Position numbers and translations under genes: made by a program
DNA from: Flavobacteriaceae bacterium
GTDB taxonomy: Bacteria > Bacteroidota > Bacteroidia > Flavobacteriales > Flavobacteriaceae
DNA length: 41,800 nt
NCBI GenBank assembly: GCA_029248185.1
Contig: JAQWJV010000003.1
Coordinates: 1-41,800, forward strand
Direction: 5' to 3'
The notes under the pieces: generated by a model
The model's input: the letters and a program-made list of their open reading frames with translations, nothing else
Database searches by the model: none
Told to the model about the DNA's origin: nothing
In this document: piece after piece, positions 9,932-19,548 of the stretch
How the letters are laid out: each line of letters opens with the position of its first letter
Position numbering within the stretch: the stretch's first letter is position 1

Positions 9932-9939
9932 TATTTTTG
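9932..9939 (+). promoter_or_regulatory. Putative -7 box for the thrABC operon
   Basis: TATTTTTG fits TAnnTTTG and lies 56 bases before the thrA ATG. No clear -33 element is seen. It would place the start near 9944, giving a leader of about 50 bases that contains a small hairpin. Confidence 0.45.
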
Positions 9940-9965
9940 CGTTTGATTTTATTATTTGAACCGAG

Positions 9966-9984
9966 GCCCCCTTGTGGGGTTTGA
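9966..9984 (+). promoter_or_regulatory. Small hairpin in the thrA leader
   Basis: In RNA, AGGCCCC can pair with GGGGUUU (four G-C, one A-U, two G-U pairs) around loop CUUGU, about ten bases upstream of the thrA ATG. There is no threonine-rich leader peptide and no T run, so classical attenuation is not supported. It might affect ribosome access. Confidence 0.25.
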
Positions 9985-9994
9985 TATAGAAATT

Positions 9995-12451
9995 ATGAAG
10001 GTTTTAAAATTTGGAGGTACTTCTGTTGCCAACTCGGAAAGTTTGAAACTTGTTGTTGATATTGTAAAAAAATCGACAAAACAAAAACAGCTCATCGTGG
10101 TGTCTGCTTTAGGAGGGGTTACCAATCTTTTGGTGGAAATGGCAAACGCTGCCAGTTGTGGTGATGCAGACTTCAAAAAGCATCTTGAAACAATTCAAGA
10201 GCGACATCTCAATATCATCTTAGATTTTGTCCCCGTAACTCAACAAAGTGGGATTATAAGCTTTCTTCGATCCCAAATAAATGAATTAGAAGGTGTTCTT
10301 GAATCCCTTTTTACCCTAAAAGAATTAACCCCCAAAAGCCTTTCTAAAATTTCAAGCTTTGGAGAGTTCTTATCGAGTACAATAATTAATGAATTAATTA
10401 AGCATCAAGGTATCGGTGTTATACTAAAAGACGCTCGAGAACTTTTATTCACCAAAGTTGTGAATGACAGAGAAATTGTAGATCATGCTAAAAGCAGTAA
10501 AAGCACCCAAGCCTTTATCGCATCCACTTCTGCCGAGGTAATTTTAGTCCCTGGGTTTATTGCAAGCGATGAAAAAGGAGACACCACTACTCTAGGACGA
10601 GGAGGGTCCGATTATTCAGCAGCTTTACTTGCAAATTATGCCAACGCATCCGTTCTAGAAATTTGGACTGACGTAAGCGGCATGTTTACAGCCCACCCTA
10701 AATTAGTATCTCAGGCACAACCCATTCCAAAATTATCGTATCATGAGGCAATGGAACTTTCCCATTTTGGCGCAAAAGTAATTTACCCTCCTACTCTGCA
10801 ACCCATCATTGAAAAAGAAATTCCCATTTTGATCAAAAATACCTTTGAACAAAATGCACAAGGAACAACAATCGATACGCAAGGAATTATTGGAGGTGGA
10901 AACGGAACTGTAGTTAAAGGAGTAAGTCACATTGAAAAAGTTGCACTGGTAAGTCTTGAAGGGAGTGGAATGATAGGAATTCCTGGTTTTTCCAAACGTT
11001 TATTTGAATGTTTATCCACAAGAAAAATCAATATCATCATGATTACCCAAGCTTCTTCTGAACATTCCATCTGTTTAGGCGTTAAATCTGAAGATGCCGA
11101 GTTAGCAAAAAATGCGATCGATGAACATTTTGCATTTGAGATTTCACTAAATAAAGTTGCTCCCGCTGTTGTTGAAAACAAAATGGCCAACATTGCAGTG
11201 GTTGGAGATCGAATGAAAGATCATCAAGGAATTAGTGGGAAATTATTTAGTAGTTTAGGAGCAAACAACATCAATATTAGAGCCATTGCACAAGGAGCTT
11301 CTGAAAGAAACATTTCTATAATAATAGATGAAAAAAATACACAAAAAGCGTTAAATACTGTTCATGAATCCTTTTTTGAAGAACAATCAAAAGAGCTAAA
11401 TTTATTTATTACGGGTGTGGGTAACGTAGGGGGGAAACTCATTGAACAAATCCACAACCAACAAGCCTACCTATTAGAGCATTTACGTTTAAAAATACGG
11501 GTTATTGCACTTTCCAATTCAAGAAAAATGGTGCTTAGTGATGGACAGATTGATTTGACACAGTGGAAGAGTCAACTCGAAGAAAGTTCAATTAAATCCA
11601 ATCGAGAGGAGTTCTTTGAGCATATCAAAAAACTAAACTTACGCAATAGTATTTTTGTTGATAATACAGCCAATGAAAATATCGCAAACGAATATGGGCG
11701 GTATTTAGCGCATAACATAGGCGTGGTTACTTGTAACAAAATTGCTTGTGCTAGCACCCTCAATAACTACAATGATCTTAAAAAAACAGCCCGTAAATTT
11801 GGGACTCCCTTTTTGTTTGAAACAAATGTAGGTGCAGGTCTACCCGTTATAGACACGCTCAATAACTTAATTGCCTCGGGTGATGAAATCGTTAAAATTC
11901 AAGCCATCCTATCAGGTAGTTTGAATTTTGTTTTTAACAAATTTACTGCCCATACCACATTTAAGGAAATCGTGCAGAGCGCACAGGAGGAAGGATATAC
12001 AGAACCCGATCCTAAAATTGATTTGAGTGGGGTTGATGTCGCGAGAAAAATTTTAATTCTAGCACGAGAGAGTGGTTTCTCTCTTGAGTTGAGTGATATT
12101 ATAAACAAACCTTTTTTACCTGATGAGGTATTGAATACCCAATCAAACGAAGCCTTTTATGAAATGATTGAAAAAAATGAATCTCATTTTCAAAGCTTGT
12201 TAGATCATGCAAATAAAAAAGGGGCAAGGCTAAAATACGTTGCACAACTCGAAAACGGTAAGGCAAGTGTCGGTCTTCAAGAAATTGATGCCAGTCATGA
12301 TTTTTATAATTTAGAGGGAAGTGATAATATCATCTTATTTTACACCAATCGATACAAAGATCAACCTCTCATCGTCAAAGGAGCTGGGGCAGGTGCTGAA
12401 GTCACCGCTGCAGGTATTTTTGGCGACATCATCAGAATTGGAAAACGCTAG
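9995..12451 (+). CDS. thrA: Bifunctional aspartate kinase / homoserine dehydrogenase I
   Basis: This fusion enzyme catalyses the first (aspartate to aspartyl phosphate) and third (aspartate semialdehyde to homoserine) steps toward threonine. The kinase begins with KFGGTSVAN (residues 4-12). Regulatory ACT domains occupy about 310-460, a likely site of threonine feedback. The dehydrogenase begins with the nucleotide-binding GVGNVGG near 474 and carries ETNVGAGLPVI and GSLNFV. I chose ATG 9995 because MKVLKFGGTS is the normal N-terminus; a TTG at 9956 would add 13 unlikely residues. It heads thrA-thrB-thrC, with only 3 bases before thrB. Length 818 matches the family. Confidence 0.96.
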   Translation: MKVLKFGGTSVANSESLKLVVDIVKKSTKQKQLIVVSALGGVTNLLVEMANAASCGDADFKKHLETIQERHLNIILDFVPVTQQSGIISFLRSQINELEGVLESLFTLKELTPKSLSKISSFGEFLSSTIINELIKHQGIGVILKDARELLFTKVVNDREIVDHAKSSKSTQAFIASTSAEVILVPGFIASDEKGDTTTLGRGGSDYSAALLANYANASVLEIWTDVSGMFTAHPKLVSQAQPIPKLSYHEAMELSHFGAKVIYPPTLQPIIEKEIPILIKNTFEQNAQGTTIDTQGIIGGGNGTVVKGVSHIEKVALVSLEGSGMIGIPGFSKRLFECLSTRKINIIMITQASSEHSICLGVKSEDAELAKNAIDEHFAFEISLNKVAPAVVENKMANIAVVGDRMKDHQGISGKLFSSLGANNINIRAIAQGASERNISIIIDEKNTQKALNTVHESFFEEQSKELNLFITGVGNVGGKLIEQIHNQQAYLLEHLRLKIRVIALSNSRKMVLSDGQIDLTQWKSQLEESSIKSNREEFFEHIKKLNLRNSIFVDNTANENIANEYGRYLAHNIGVVTCNKIACASTLNNYNDLKKTARKFGTPFLFETNVGAGLPVIDTLNNLIASGDEIVKIQAILSGSLNFVFNKFTAHTTFKEIVQSAQEEGYTEPDPKIDLSGVDVARKILILARESGFSLELSDIINKPFLPDEVLNTQSNEAFYEMIEKNESHFQSLLDHANKKGARLKYVAQLENGKASVGLQEIDASHDFYNLEGSDNIILFYTNRYKDQPLIVKGAGAGAEVTAAGIFGDIIRIGKR

Positions 12452-12454
12452 GCT

Positions 12455-13378
12455 ATGAATCAAATTGAAGTTTTTTGTCCCGGCAGTGTTGCCAATGTCT
12501 CTTGCGGTTTTGATGTATTGGGTTTTTGTTTAGAGCCCGTGGGAGATGTCATGAAGGTTACTAAAACAGAAACCCCGGGAGTAAGTATAGGAACTATCTT
12601 GGGACAAGATTTACCAACAGACCCGCTCAAAAATGTAGCCAGTGTGGCTGTTACAGCTTTATTGGAAGCCCATCCTAGTAAATATGGCTTTAGAATTGAT
12701 ATCGATAAAAGAATTAAACCGGGTAGTGGTATTGGAAGTAGTGCAGCCAGTGCTGCAGGAGCTGTATTTGCAGTGAATGAATTATTAGGAAAACCTTACA
12801 GCAGAAATGAATTAATTCAATTTGCTATGGCAGGAGAGGCTTTGGCCAGCGGTGCTGCACATGCGGATAATTTAGCTCCAGTTCTTCTAGGAGGTTTCAC
12901 TTTGGTGAGAAGTAACAAGTCACTTGACGTTATAAAACTCCCCAGTCCACCCGAATTAGTTGCAACAATTATTCATCCGAAAATTGAATTAAAAACAATT
13001 CATTCAAGGGCTATTTTAAAAAATACAATCCCACTAGAAAAAGCAGTTCAACAGTGGGGAAATTTAGGGGCATTTGTCAGCGCATTATACACGAATGATT
13101 ATGAACTCCTTTCCAGAAGTATGAAAGATAAAGTGATTGAACCCTACAGAGCCATGCTTATTCCAAGATTTGAAGAGGTTAAAAAGGCAGCCATCGATGC
13201 GGGGGCACTAGGGAGTGGTATTTCAGGCTCAGGGCCTTCAATTTACGCCTTATCAAAAAGTATAAAAATTGCAAATCAAGTAGGTGATGCAATGAAAAAT
13301 CAATTTGATGATTTAGATCTGGAATATGAAGTGCATATTTCTAAAATTAATAATGAAGGAATAAAAATCCTGCACTAA
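12455..13378 (+). CDS. thrB: Homoserine kinase
   Basis: A GHMP-family kinase that phosphorylates homoserine on the path to threonine. The glycine/serine-rich ATP loop PGSGIGSSAASAAGA is near residues 89-103, and the C-terminal GHMP motif GSGISGSGPSIYAL is present. The N-terminal CPGSVANVSCGFDVLG is typical of ThrB. Length 307 is normal. It sits between thrA (3-base gap) and thrC (3-base gap), so translation of the three is probably coupled. Confidence 0.97.
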   Translation: MNQIEVFCPGSVANVSCGFDVLGFCLEPVGDVMKVTKTETPGVSIGTILGQDLPTDPLKNVASVAVTALLEAHPSKYGFRIDIDKRIKPGSGIGSSAASAAGAVFAVNELLGKPYSRNELIQFAMAGEALASGAAHADNLAPVLLGGFTLVRSNKSLDVIKLPSPPELVATIIHPKIELKTIHSRAILKNTIPLEKAVQQWGNLGAFVSALYTNDYELLSRSMKDKVIEPYRAMLIPRFEEVKKAAIDAGALGSGISGSGPSIYALSKSIKIANQVGDAMKNQFDDLDLEYEVHISKINNEGIKILH

Positions 13379-13381
13379 CCA

Positions 13382-14683
13382 ATGAAATATTATAGTTTAA
13401 ATTACAATTCGCAAGATGTTTCGTTTCTGGATGCAGTAAGAAAAGGATTGGCACCAGACCGCGGTCTTTATTTTCCAAAAGAAATACCCAAGCTTCCCAA
13501 AGACTTTTTTAATAACATCAATAGCTTTTCTAATCAAGAAATTGCATTCAAGGTTATTCAACCGTTTGTAGGAAAAGATATACCAGAAGATCGCCTAAAA
13601 AAAATCATTCAAGACACCCTGAGTTTTGAATTTCCAATCGTACCCATTACAGAAACAGTGGCTACTTTAGAATTATTTCAAGGTCCTACCCTAGCTTTTA
13701 AAGATGTTGGAGCTCGCTTTATGGCTCGTTCTCTGGCTTATGCCAATGAAGTTAAGAAAAACGAAAAGCTCACCATTCTTGTAGCGACCTCGGGGGACAC
13801 AGGGGGTGCTGTTGCAGACGGATTTTATAAAGTGGAAGGAATCGATGTCGTTATTTTATATCCAAAAGGTAAAGTGAGTAAAATTCAAGAAAAACAACTT
13901 ACTACTCTGGGAGAAAACATTACTGCAATCGAAGTCGATGGAACTTTTGACGATTGCCAAGACATGGTGAAAAGTGCTTTTATTGACGGAGATTTAATTC
14001 GAAATATTTCATTGACCTCAGCCAATTCCATCAACATTGCACGATGGCTCTCACAAATGTTCTATTATTTTATTGCATACAAAAACAGAATACACCCAAA
14101 TAAAAAGCTTGCTATTTCTGTGCCCAGTGGAAATTTTGGAAATATTTGTGCTGGTTTGGTTGCAAAAAAAATGGGGCTTCCCGTTGATCAATTCATTGCA
14201 AGCACAAACATTAACGATACCGTTCCCGACTATTTAGATTCAGGAACTTATTCCCCAAAAAAATCAAAACCTACTCTTTCCAATGCGATGGATGTAGGGG
14301 ATCCTAGCAATTTTATACGAATTCAAAAGTTATTTAATAACGATATTTTTAAACTCAAAAAAATTCTTTCGGGATATCACTATACCGATTCTCAAACCAA
14401 AAAGGCAATCAAAGAAATCCATGAAATCTCAGGATATATTGCTGATCCTCATGGTGCAGTAGGATATTTAGGATTAAAACAGTTTTTACAAGATTCAACC
14501 GAAGTTTACCAAGGTCTCTTTTTAGAGACCGCTCACCCCATTAAGTTTATTGACACAGTGGAAAGCACGCTCAAAACTACAGTTCCATTCCCTGAGCGAA
14601 TTAAAGGTATTTTAGACCGTAAAAAATCGAGTGTATCCATTCACTCCTATGAACAGTTAAAAACCTTTCTTTTAGAACGCTAA
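13382..14683 (+). CDS. thrC: Threonine synthase
   Basis: A PLP-dependent lyase converting O-phosphohomoserine to threonine, the last step of the operon's pathway. The Schiff-base lysine is K107 in LAFKDVGARF. The phosphate-binding ATSGDTGGAVA and the SANSINIARW motif of the longer (E. coli-like) class are present. The N-terminus (YYSLN, APDRGLYFP) is also typical. Its TAA overlaps the stop codon of the convergent aminopeptidase gene by four bases, with no terminator hairpin evident. Confidence 0.97.
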   Translation: MKYYSLNYNSQDVSFLDAVRKGLAPDRGLYFPKEIPKLPKDFFNNINSFSNQEIAFKVIQPFVGKDIPEDRLKKIIQDTLSFEFPIVPITETVATLELFQGPTLAFKDVGARFMARSLAYANEVKKNEKLTILVATSGDTGGAVADGFYKVEGIDVVILYPKGKVSKIQEKQLTTLGENITAIEVDGTFDDCQDMVKSAFIDGDLIRNISLTSANSINIARWLSQMFYYFIAYKNRIHPNKKLAISVPSGNFGNICAGLVAKKMGLPVDQFIASTNINDTVPDYLDSGTYSPKKSKPTLSNAMDVGDPSNFIRIQKLFNNDIFKLKKILSGYHYTDSQTKKAIKEIHEISGYIADPHGAVGYLGLKQFLQDSTEVYQGLFLETAHPIKFIDTVESTLKTTVPFPERIKGILDRKKSSVSIHSYEQLKTFLLER

Positions 14684-16314
14684 TCGATTGTCAATGGGGG
14701 AAGGATAAAATCATCAAGTGCACTTTTCTCTTGCATTACTTTTTCAATTTCTTGCCAGCTCCTAGGAGCATCCACTGAGAGATTTATAGGACCACTCTCA
14801 GTAATCAATATGTCATCTTCAATACGAATACCAATATCCCACCATTTGGGATCACAAGGGCTTCCCTTTGGAATATAGATTCCTGGCTCAACGGTAATCA
14901 CCATATTGGGAGCTAGGTTTTCATACAATCCGGGATCATGGACATCCAAGCCAATATGATGAGCAATTCCGTGTGGTAAATATCGTCTGTACTCTTCTTC
15001 ACTTTCAATCAGTCCTAATTCCATAAGACCTTTTTGAACAACTGCGTAAGTTGCTTCAGTCACCGCCCTAAAACTGGCTCCATTTACAGCGGCATTGATT
15101 CCTGCAGTTTGGGCATCATAGACAATTTGATAAAGAGCTTTTTGTTCGGGAGTAAATGTACCAGAAACGGGGATTGTTCGAGTCACATCGGCGGTATACC
15201 CTTTGTATTCAGCCCCCAAATCCATTAGAATTAGTTGATTTTTTAGATCGGTTTTATCGTTGGTTATATAATGCAATACACAAGCATTATCTCCTGCACC
15301 GACGATGGAAGGATAGCCTTCATGAGCAGCGCCATACTTCTTAAAAACCAATTGATGAATCCCTTGAACTTCACGCTCTGTCATTTCTGGATGAATAGCC
15401 TTCATTACTTCCAATTGCCCTTGAGTAGAAATACGAACTGCTTTTTTAATCAATCGAATTTCTTCAGCTGTTTTGTTCTCCCTCAAACTTGCCATGAAGT
15501 AGGTTAGTTGATCGATGTCAAAATTATAATCTTTAAGCAAAAAAGCACTTCGGGTCTTTAAATCTGTAAGAACCGTCTCCTCCCCTACTTGCATAAAATC
15601 TTGGATAACCGGATCGTCCTGAAGAGAATCATCGCTGTTCATTTTATATGAAATCCATCTCTTTAAGTTGGGTACCTCCTCCTCCGAAGCCGTCCGTATC
15701 CTTTGATAAAGGCGATAGCGATCTGCATCAAAATTATCTGGATAATTAATTGCCTTTTTAAACTGTTGCTGCAAATCAAATAAATCACTTGTATCATCTT
15801 TTTTATCGCGAACATCATTTTTAAAGTCAAACATTAAAACAGTATCAAAGCGTTCAAAATTCGTTTGTTCTTTAGAAAATTCTGTTTTATTGACCACTCG
15901 ATCTAATCCCATTTTTTGTGCTCCTTCAACTCCTAATTGCTTCCCGTTCCACATTTCGTTTCGAGCATCTCGATCTCGTACATATAATTTTTCATAATAC
16001 GTACCTTCCGCATCTGTCTGCGGAGTATTGTAGACTATCAAAACTGCATGGGGTTCGTTCCATCCCGTTAGATAATAGAAATTGGGATCTGGATGGTATT
16101 CAAAGTCCACATCATTGGCTCTGTTGCGAACTGGAGCAGAAAAATAAACCGCTACACTATTAGTTGGAAGTTTTTCTCGTAATTGTTGACGCCGTTTTTT
16201 ATGAAATTCAACTGAAAGTTCCGACTTTTGCGCTGCAGTAGTAATGGGAAAAAGCAGCAACCCAAGAAAAGAGATTAACGGTAGATAAACTCGAATTCGA
16301 TTTATTGATATCAT
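14680..16314 (-). CDS. Secreted Xaa-Pro aminopeptidase (M24B family)
   Basis: A pita-bread metallopeptidase removing N-terminal residues preceding proline. It has a signal peptide (residues 1 to about 28, ending TTAAQ), so it should act in the periplasm, unlike cytoplasmic PepP. The N-terminal creatinase/AMP-N domain occupies about 35-240. The catalytic domain shows the metal-ligand motifs LILMDLGAEYKGYTADVTRT (two Asp), GIAHHIGLDVHD (His), ITVEPGIY (Glu) and IGIRIEDD (Glu), so it looks active. Length 544 is above the ~440 of E. coli PepP, partly because of the leader. Its start is only 22 bases from the divergent gcvT start. Confidence 0.93.
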   Translation of the reverse strand: MISINRIRVYLPLISFLGLLLFPITTAAQKSELSVEFHKKRRQQLREKLPTNSVAVYFSAPVRNRANDVDFEYHPDPNFYYLTGWNEPHAVLIVYNTPQTDAEGTYYEKLYVRDRDARNEMWNGKQLGVEGAQKMGLDRVVNKTEFSKEQTNFERFDTVLMFDFKNDVRDKKDDTSDLFDLQQQFKKAINYPDNFDADRYRLYQRIRTASEEEVPNLKRWISYKMNSDDSLQDDPVIQDFMQVGEETVLTDLKTRSAFLLKDYNFDIDQLTYFMASLRENKTAEEIRLIKKAVRISTQGQLEVMKAIHPEMTEREVQGIHQLVFKKYGAAHEGYPSIVGAGDNACVLHYITNDKTDLKNQLILMDLGAEYKGYTADVTRTIPVSGTFTPEQKALYQIVYDAQTAGINAAVNGASFRAVTEATYAVVQKGLMELGLIESEEEYRRYLPHGIAHHIGLDVHDPGLYENLAPNMVITVEPGIYIPKGSPCDPKWWDIGIRIEDDILITESGPINLSVDAPRSWQEIEKVMQEKSALDDFILPPLTID

Positions 16315-16336
16315 GATTAAAATTTAATATGAACTT

Positions 16337-17422
16337 ATGAAAAAAACGACACTTTACAATACGCATTTAGCATTGAATGCAAAAATGACTCCTTTTGGTG
16401 GATATGAAATGCCTGTACAGTACAGTGGGGTCACTAAAGAACATCTTGCAGTGAGAAGTGGAGTTGGCGTTTTTGATGTTTCTCATATGGGAGAGTTTTT
16501 GGTTTCAGGCGCCCAAGCATTGGATCTATTGCAATACATCTGTAGCAATGATATTTCTAAAATAACTCTCGGAAAGGCTCAATACAATTATTTTCCAAAC
16601 GAAACCGGAGGTATAGTAGACGATTTAATTGTTTATCGATTAAAAGAGACGGAATACCTATTGGTGGTCAATGCATCCAATATTGATAAAGATTGGAGCT
16701 GGATTGAAAAACATAATGCAGCATTTGGAGCAAGGCTTGAAAATAAATCTGAAGAAACAGCCCTTTTGGCTATTCAAGGACCAAAAGCGATTGAAGCCAT
16801 GCAAAAATTAACCTCAACTAATCTAGTTGATCTTCCCTTTTATGCCCATACCACAGCTTCTTTTGCCGGCTGTAAAAACACCTTAATTGCAACCACCGGC
16901 TACACGGGTGCTGGAGGAATTGAAATCTATTTTGAAGCGAATAAAGCTCCTGAAATATGGGAAGCAATTATGGAAGCGGGTTCGGAATTTAATATCGTTC
17001 CTGCAGGTCTTGCTGCACGTGACACCCTTCGTTTGGAAATGGGTTACTGCCTCTATGGCAATGAAATAAACAACCATACATCTCCCCTTGCTGCGGGTCT
17101 AGGATGGGTCACTAAACTGGAAACAGGAACATTTAACTCTGAAATGTTGGTCCTCCAAAAACAACAAGGAGTCTCAGAACGACTCATTGGATTTGCTTTA
17201 GAAACAAGAGGTATTCCTAGATCAGGATACGAGATTGTCAATCGGTTGGGAGAAACAATCGGAACTGTAACCTCTGGAACACAGTCTCCCGTCTTATCTC
17301 AAGGAATAGGTTTAGGATATGTCACTGAAAATTATGCTAAGCCCGGTACCGAAATTGCAATACGTATCAGAGAAAAAGATTGTCCTGCGCAAGTTGTAAA
17401 ACTACCCTTCATAAAAAAATAA
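16337..17422 (+). CDS. gcvT: Glycine cleavage system T protein (aminomethyltransferase)
   Basis: GcvT transfers the methylene group from the aminomethyl-lipoyl H protein to tetrahydrofolate, releasing ammonia. Family landmarks are [37 protein letters not shown] and the folate-site region [19 protein letters not shown]. Length 361 is normal. gcvH and gcvP are not in the window, so the complex must be completed elsewhere. A reductase-like gene begins four bases after the stop. Confidence 0.96.
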   Translation: MKKTTLYNTHLALNAKMTPFGGYEMPVQYSGVTKEHLAVRSGVGVFDVSHMGEFLVSGAQALDLLQYICSNDISKITLGKAQYNYFPNETGGIVDDLIVYRLKETEYLLVVNASNIDKDWSWIEKHNAAFGARLENKSEETALLAIQGPKAIEAMQKLTSTNLVDLPFYAHTTASFAGCKNTLIATTGYTGAGGIEIYFEANKAPEIWEAIMEAGSEFNIVPAGLAARDTLRLEMGYCLYGNEINNHTSPLAAGLGWVTKLETGTFNSEMLVLQKQQGVSERLIGFALETRGIPRSGYEIVNRLGETIGTVTSGTQSPVLSQGIGLGYVTENYAKPGTEIAIRIREKDCPAQVVKLPFIKK

Positions 17423-17425
17423 ATC

Positions 17426-18256
17426 TTGAAATCTATTTTAATTTTAGGAGGAAGTGGTTATATAGGCAATGTCCTTTACAAGGAATTAGCACCCTATTAC
17501 AATACCTTTGCTACCTATAATTTATCCAAAAACTTTACTAACAATCAACACTTTTTTCCTTTTAATATTGAAGAAGACGGACTTGAAGCCATCCTCAGAG
17601 AAGTCCAACCTAAATTGATAATCTCATCTTTGCGAGGTGATTTTAATGCGCAACTAGAGACCCATACATTTTTGACAAATTATATAAAAAATAAAAATTG
17701 TAGGATACTGTTTTTATCTTCAGCCAATGTTTTCGATTCCTTCCAGCATTATCCCTCCTATGAATATGATAAAACACTTTCAGAAAGTATTTACGGCCGT
17801 TTCAAAATAAAGATTGAAAATCAACTGATGCGCCTTGCTACGGGTAAATATACCCTTGCAAGATTGCCCATGATTTTTGGAATGAATGCCCCACGTACCC
17901 TCGAAATTGATACAGCGATCAAACAAAATCTTCCAATTGAGGTTTTTCCAAATACCATAATAAATGTGAATAGTGACCTACGCCTCAGCCAACAAATACA
18001 TTATTTAATCAATCAACAGAAGACAGGTATTTATCATCTAGGGAGCTCAGATTTAATCTCACATTTTGATTTTATTAAAACAGTTGTGGAAAAAAGACAT
18101 CAAAAACCTGGGGTTTTCAAACAAGTGTTTACCTCAAACAAGATACGCTATCTGGCTACTTTACCCAAGGAGAATAAACTTCCCAACCACCTCCTAACCT
18201 CCTACACCGATATAATTGATGATCTTACCCCAGTTGACTCAAGAAAGCATCAGTAA
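17426..18256 (+). CDS. RmlD-like NAD(P)-dependent sugar reductase/epimerase (extended SDR)
   Basis: An N-terminal Rossmann fold with GGSGYIG (about residues 8-14) and a Y-x3-K-like pair in YPSYEYDKTLSE suggest an extended short-chain dehydrogenase, nearest to dTDP-4-dehydrorhamnose reductase. It is 276 residues long and the substrate is unknown. No other rhamnose-pathway genes are nearby, so a role in dTDP-rhamnose synthesis is not supported by context. The start is TTG at 17426, four bases after the gcvT stop; the glycine-rich motif lies right behind it, so no later start is plausible. Confidence 0.8.
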   Translation: MKSILILGGSGYIGNVLYKELAPYYNTFATYNLSKNFTNNQHFFPFNIEEDGLEAILREVQPKLIISSLRGDFNAQLETHTFLTNYIKNKNCRILFLSSANVFDSFQHYPSYEYDKTLSESIYGRFKIKIENQLMRLATGKYTLARLPMIFGMNAPRTLEIDTAIKQNLPIEVFPNTIINVNSDLRLSQQIHYLINQQKTGIYHLGSSDLISHFDFIKTVVEKRHQKPGVFKQVFTSNKIRYLATLPKENKLPNHLLTSYTDIIDDLTPVDSRKHQ

Positions 18257-18286
18257 TTTTTTTATTTTAGCTTAAAATTTAACACA

Positions 18287-19003
18287 ATGGGAAGAGCCTT
18301 CGAATTTCGAAAAGCAAGAAAAATGAAACGTTGGTCTGCAATGGCCAAAACATTTACTCGTATAGGGAAAGACATTGTCATGGTCGTAAAAGAAGGAGGT
18401 CCAGACCCTGAAAATAATTCGAGACTCCGTGCGGTAATTCAAAACGCGAAGGCTGCCAACATGCCGAAAGAAAATGTTGAACGTGCTATCAAAAAAGCTT
18501 CAGATAAAGATACCGGAGACTTTAAAGAAGTACTCTTTGAAGGCTACGCACCCCACGGTATAGCGATTTTAGTAGAAACCGCCACGGACAACAACAATAG
18601 AACGGTTGCCAATGTTCGCTCTTATTTTAATAAAGCGAATGGGAATTTAGGTACTGCAGGCTCTGTAGAATTTATGTTTGATCACAGCTGTAACTTTCGA
18701 ATTGACCCCACCGGACTAGATCCTGAAGAAATTGAGTTGGAATTTATCGACTTCGGAGTCGAAGAAGTTTTTGTTGATGAAGATGGCTTACTACTTTATG
18801 CCCCTTTTGAAAGTTTTGGAGAGTTGCAGAGAGAGTTAGAACGAAGGTCTTTTGAAATCCTTTCATCAGGTTTTGAGCGCATTCCACAAATCACAAAACA
18901 ACTCAATCCAGAAGCGCAACAAGAAGTTTTAAATCTGATTGAAAAAATTGAAGAAGACGAAGACGTACAGCAAGTTTATCACGCCTTGGAAATCCAAGAA
19001 TAA
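18287..19003 (+). CDS. yebC: YebC/PmpR (TACO1) family protein
   Basis: The full-length family signature is present: MGRAFEFRKARKMKRW, FTRIGKDI, NMPKENVERAIKKA, ATDNNNRTVANVRS and FNKANGNLGTAGSVEFMF. Members have been described as transcriptional regulators and, more recently, as translation factors relieving ribosome stalling at proline-rich stretches. The N-terminus GRAFEFRKARK replaces the more usual GHSKW start, as in other Bacteroidota copies. Length 238 is normal. Its stop abuts the stop of the convergent acyltransferase gene. Confidence 0.94.
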   Translation: MGRAFEFRKARKMKRWSAMAKTFTRIGKDIVMVVKEGGPDPENNSRLRAVIQNAKAANMPKENVERAIKKASDKDTGDFKEVLFEGYAPHGIAILVETATDNNNRTVANVRSYFNKANGNLGTAGSVEFMFDHSCNFRIDPTGLDPEEIELEFIDFGVEEVFVDEDGLLLYAPFESFGELQRELERRSFEILSSGFERIPQITKQLNPEAQQEVLNLIEKIEEDEDVQQVYHALEIQE

Positions 19004-19546
19004 TTAAAAACTTTTGTCTAAGGCATAGCCTTCTACCCCCTTAAATAATTGCTCAAGAAATTCAAAGTCCTTTTTCTCATTAACTGTAGTGTTGAAAATA
19101 GGATGTACAACTACCTTTTTATTTCCGTAGTCAAAACTAACAGGTACAATAGGAACATGCGCTTTTTTAGCAATATGATAAAAACCTGTTCTTAATTTAC
19201 TTACTTTTTTCCGAGTTCCCTCTGGAGCAAGTGCGATTCTGAACTTTTCATGTGCCTCAAAAACTGCAACCATGGATTCAACCGAGCCTTTATTTCCTGA
19301 GCGATCGATTGGAGCCCCTCCTAAGCCTTTGAAAAACCATGACGTTAACGGGGTAAATAACTCCTTTTTTCCAACAAAATTGATGCTTTCACCGGAAATA
19401 CTTCTAACCAAAATTCCAATAAAAAAATCCAACCAACTGGTGTGTGGAACCACTGCAACAATATATTTAGGATCTGTAGGAAAAACCCCTACTAATTTCC
19501 ATCCCAATAAACGCGTATAAATAAACTTAGAAAGATTGCGCATCAT
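19004..19546 (-). CDS. PlsC-like lysophospholipid acyltransferase
   Basis: An LPLAT-superfamily acyltransferase, probably acting on lysophosphatidic acid or a related lipid at the membrane. The catalytic HX4D motif is HTSWLD (about residues 35-40), the second block is GAPIDR, and the third is PEGTRKKV. At 180 residues it is shorter than E. coli PlsC (~245) and belongs to a compact form common in Flavobacteriia. It is encoded just behind the helicase (two bases between stop and start). Two consecutive ATG codons open it; either could be used. Confidence 0.85.
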   Translation of the reverse strand: MMRNLSKFIYTRLLGWKLVGVFPTDPKYIVAVVPHTSWLDFFIGILVRSISGESINFVGKKELFTPLTSWFFKGLGGAPIDRSGNKGSVESMVAVFEAHEKFRIALAPEGTRKKVSKLRTGFYHIAKKAHVPIVPVSFDYGNKKVVVHPIFNTTVNEKKDFEFLEQLFKGVEGYALDKSF

Positions 19547-19548
19547 GA

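Noticed and set aside
9956-9994. TTG-initiated 13-residue extension of ThrA
   Set aside because: MKVLKFGGTS at 9995 is the normal start; the extension covers a leader hairpin close to the predicted transcription start.
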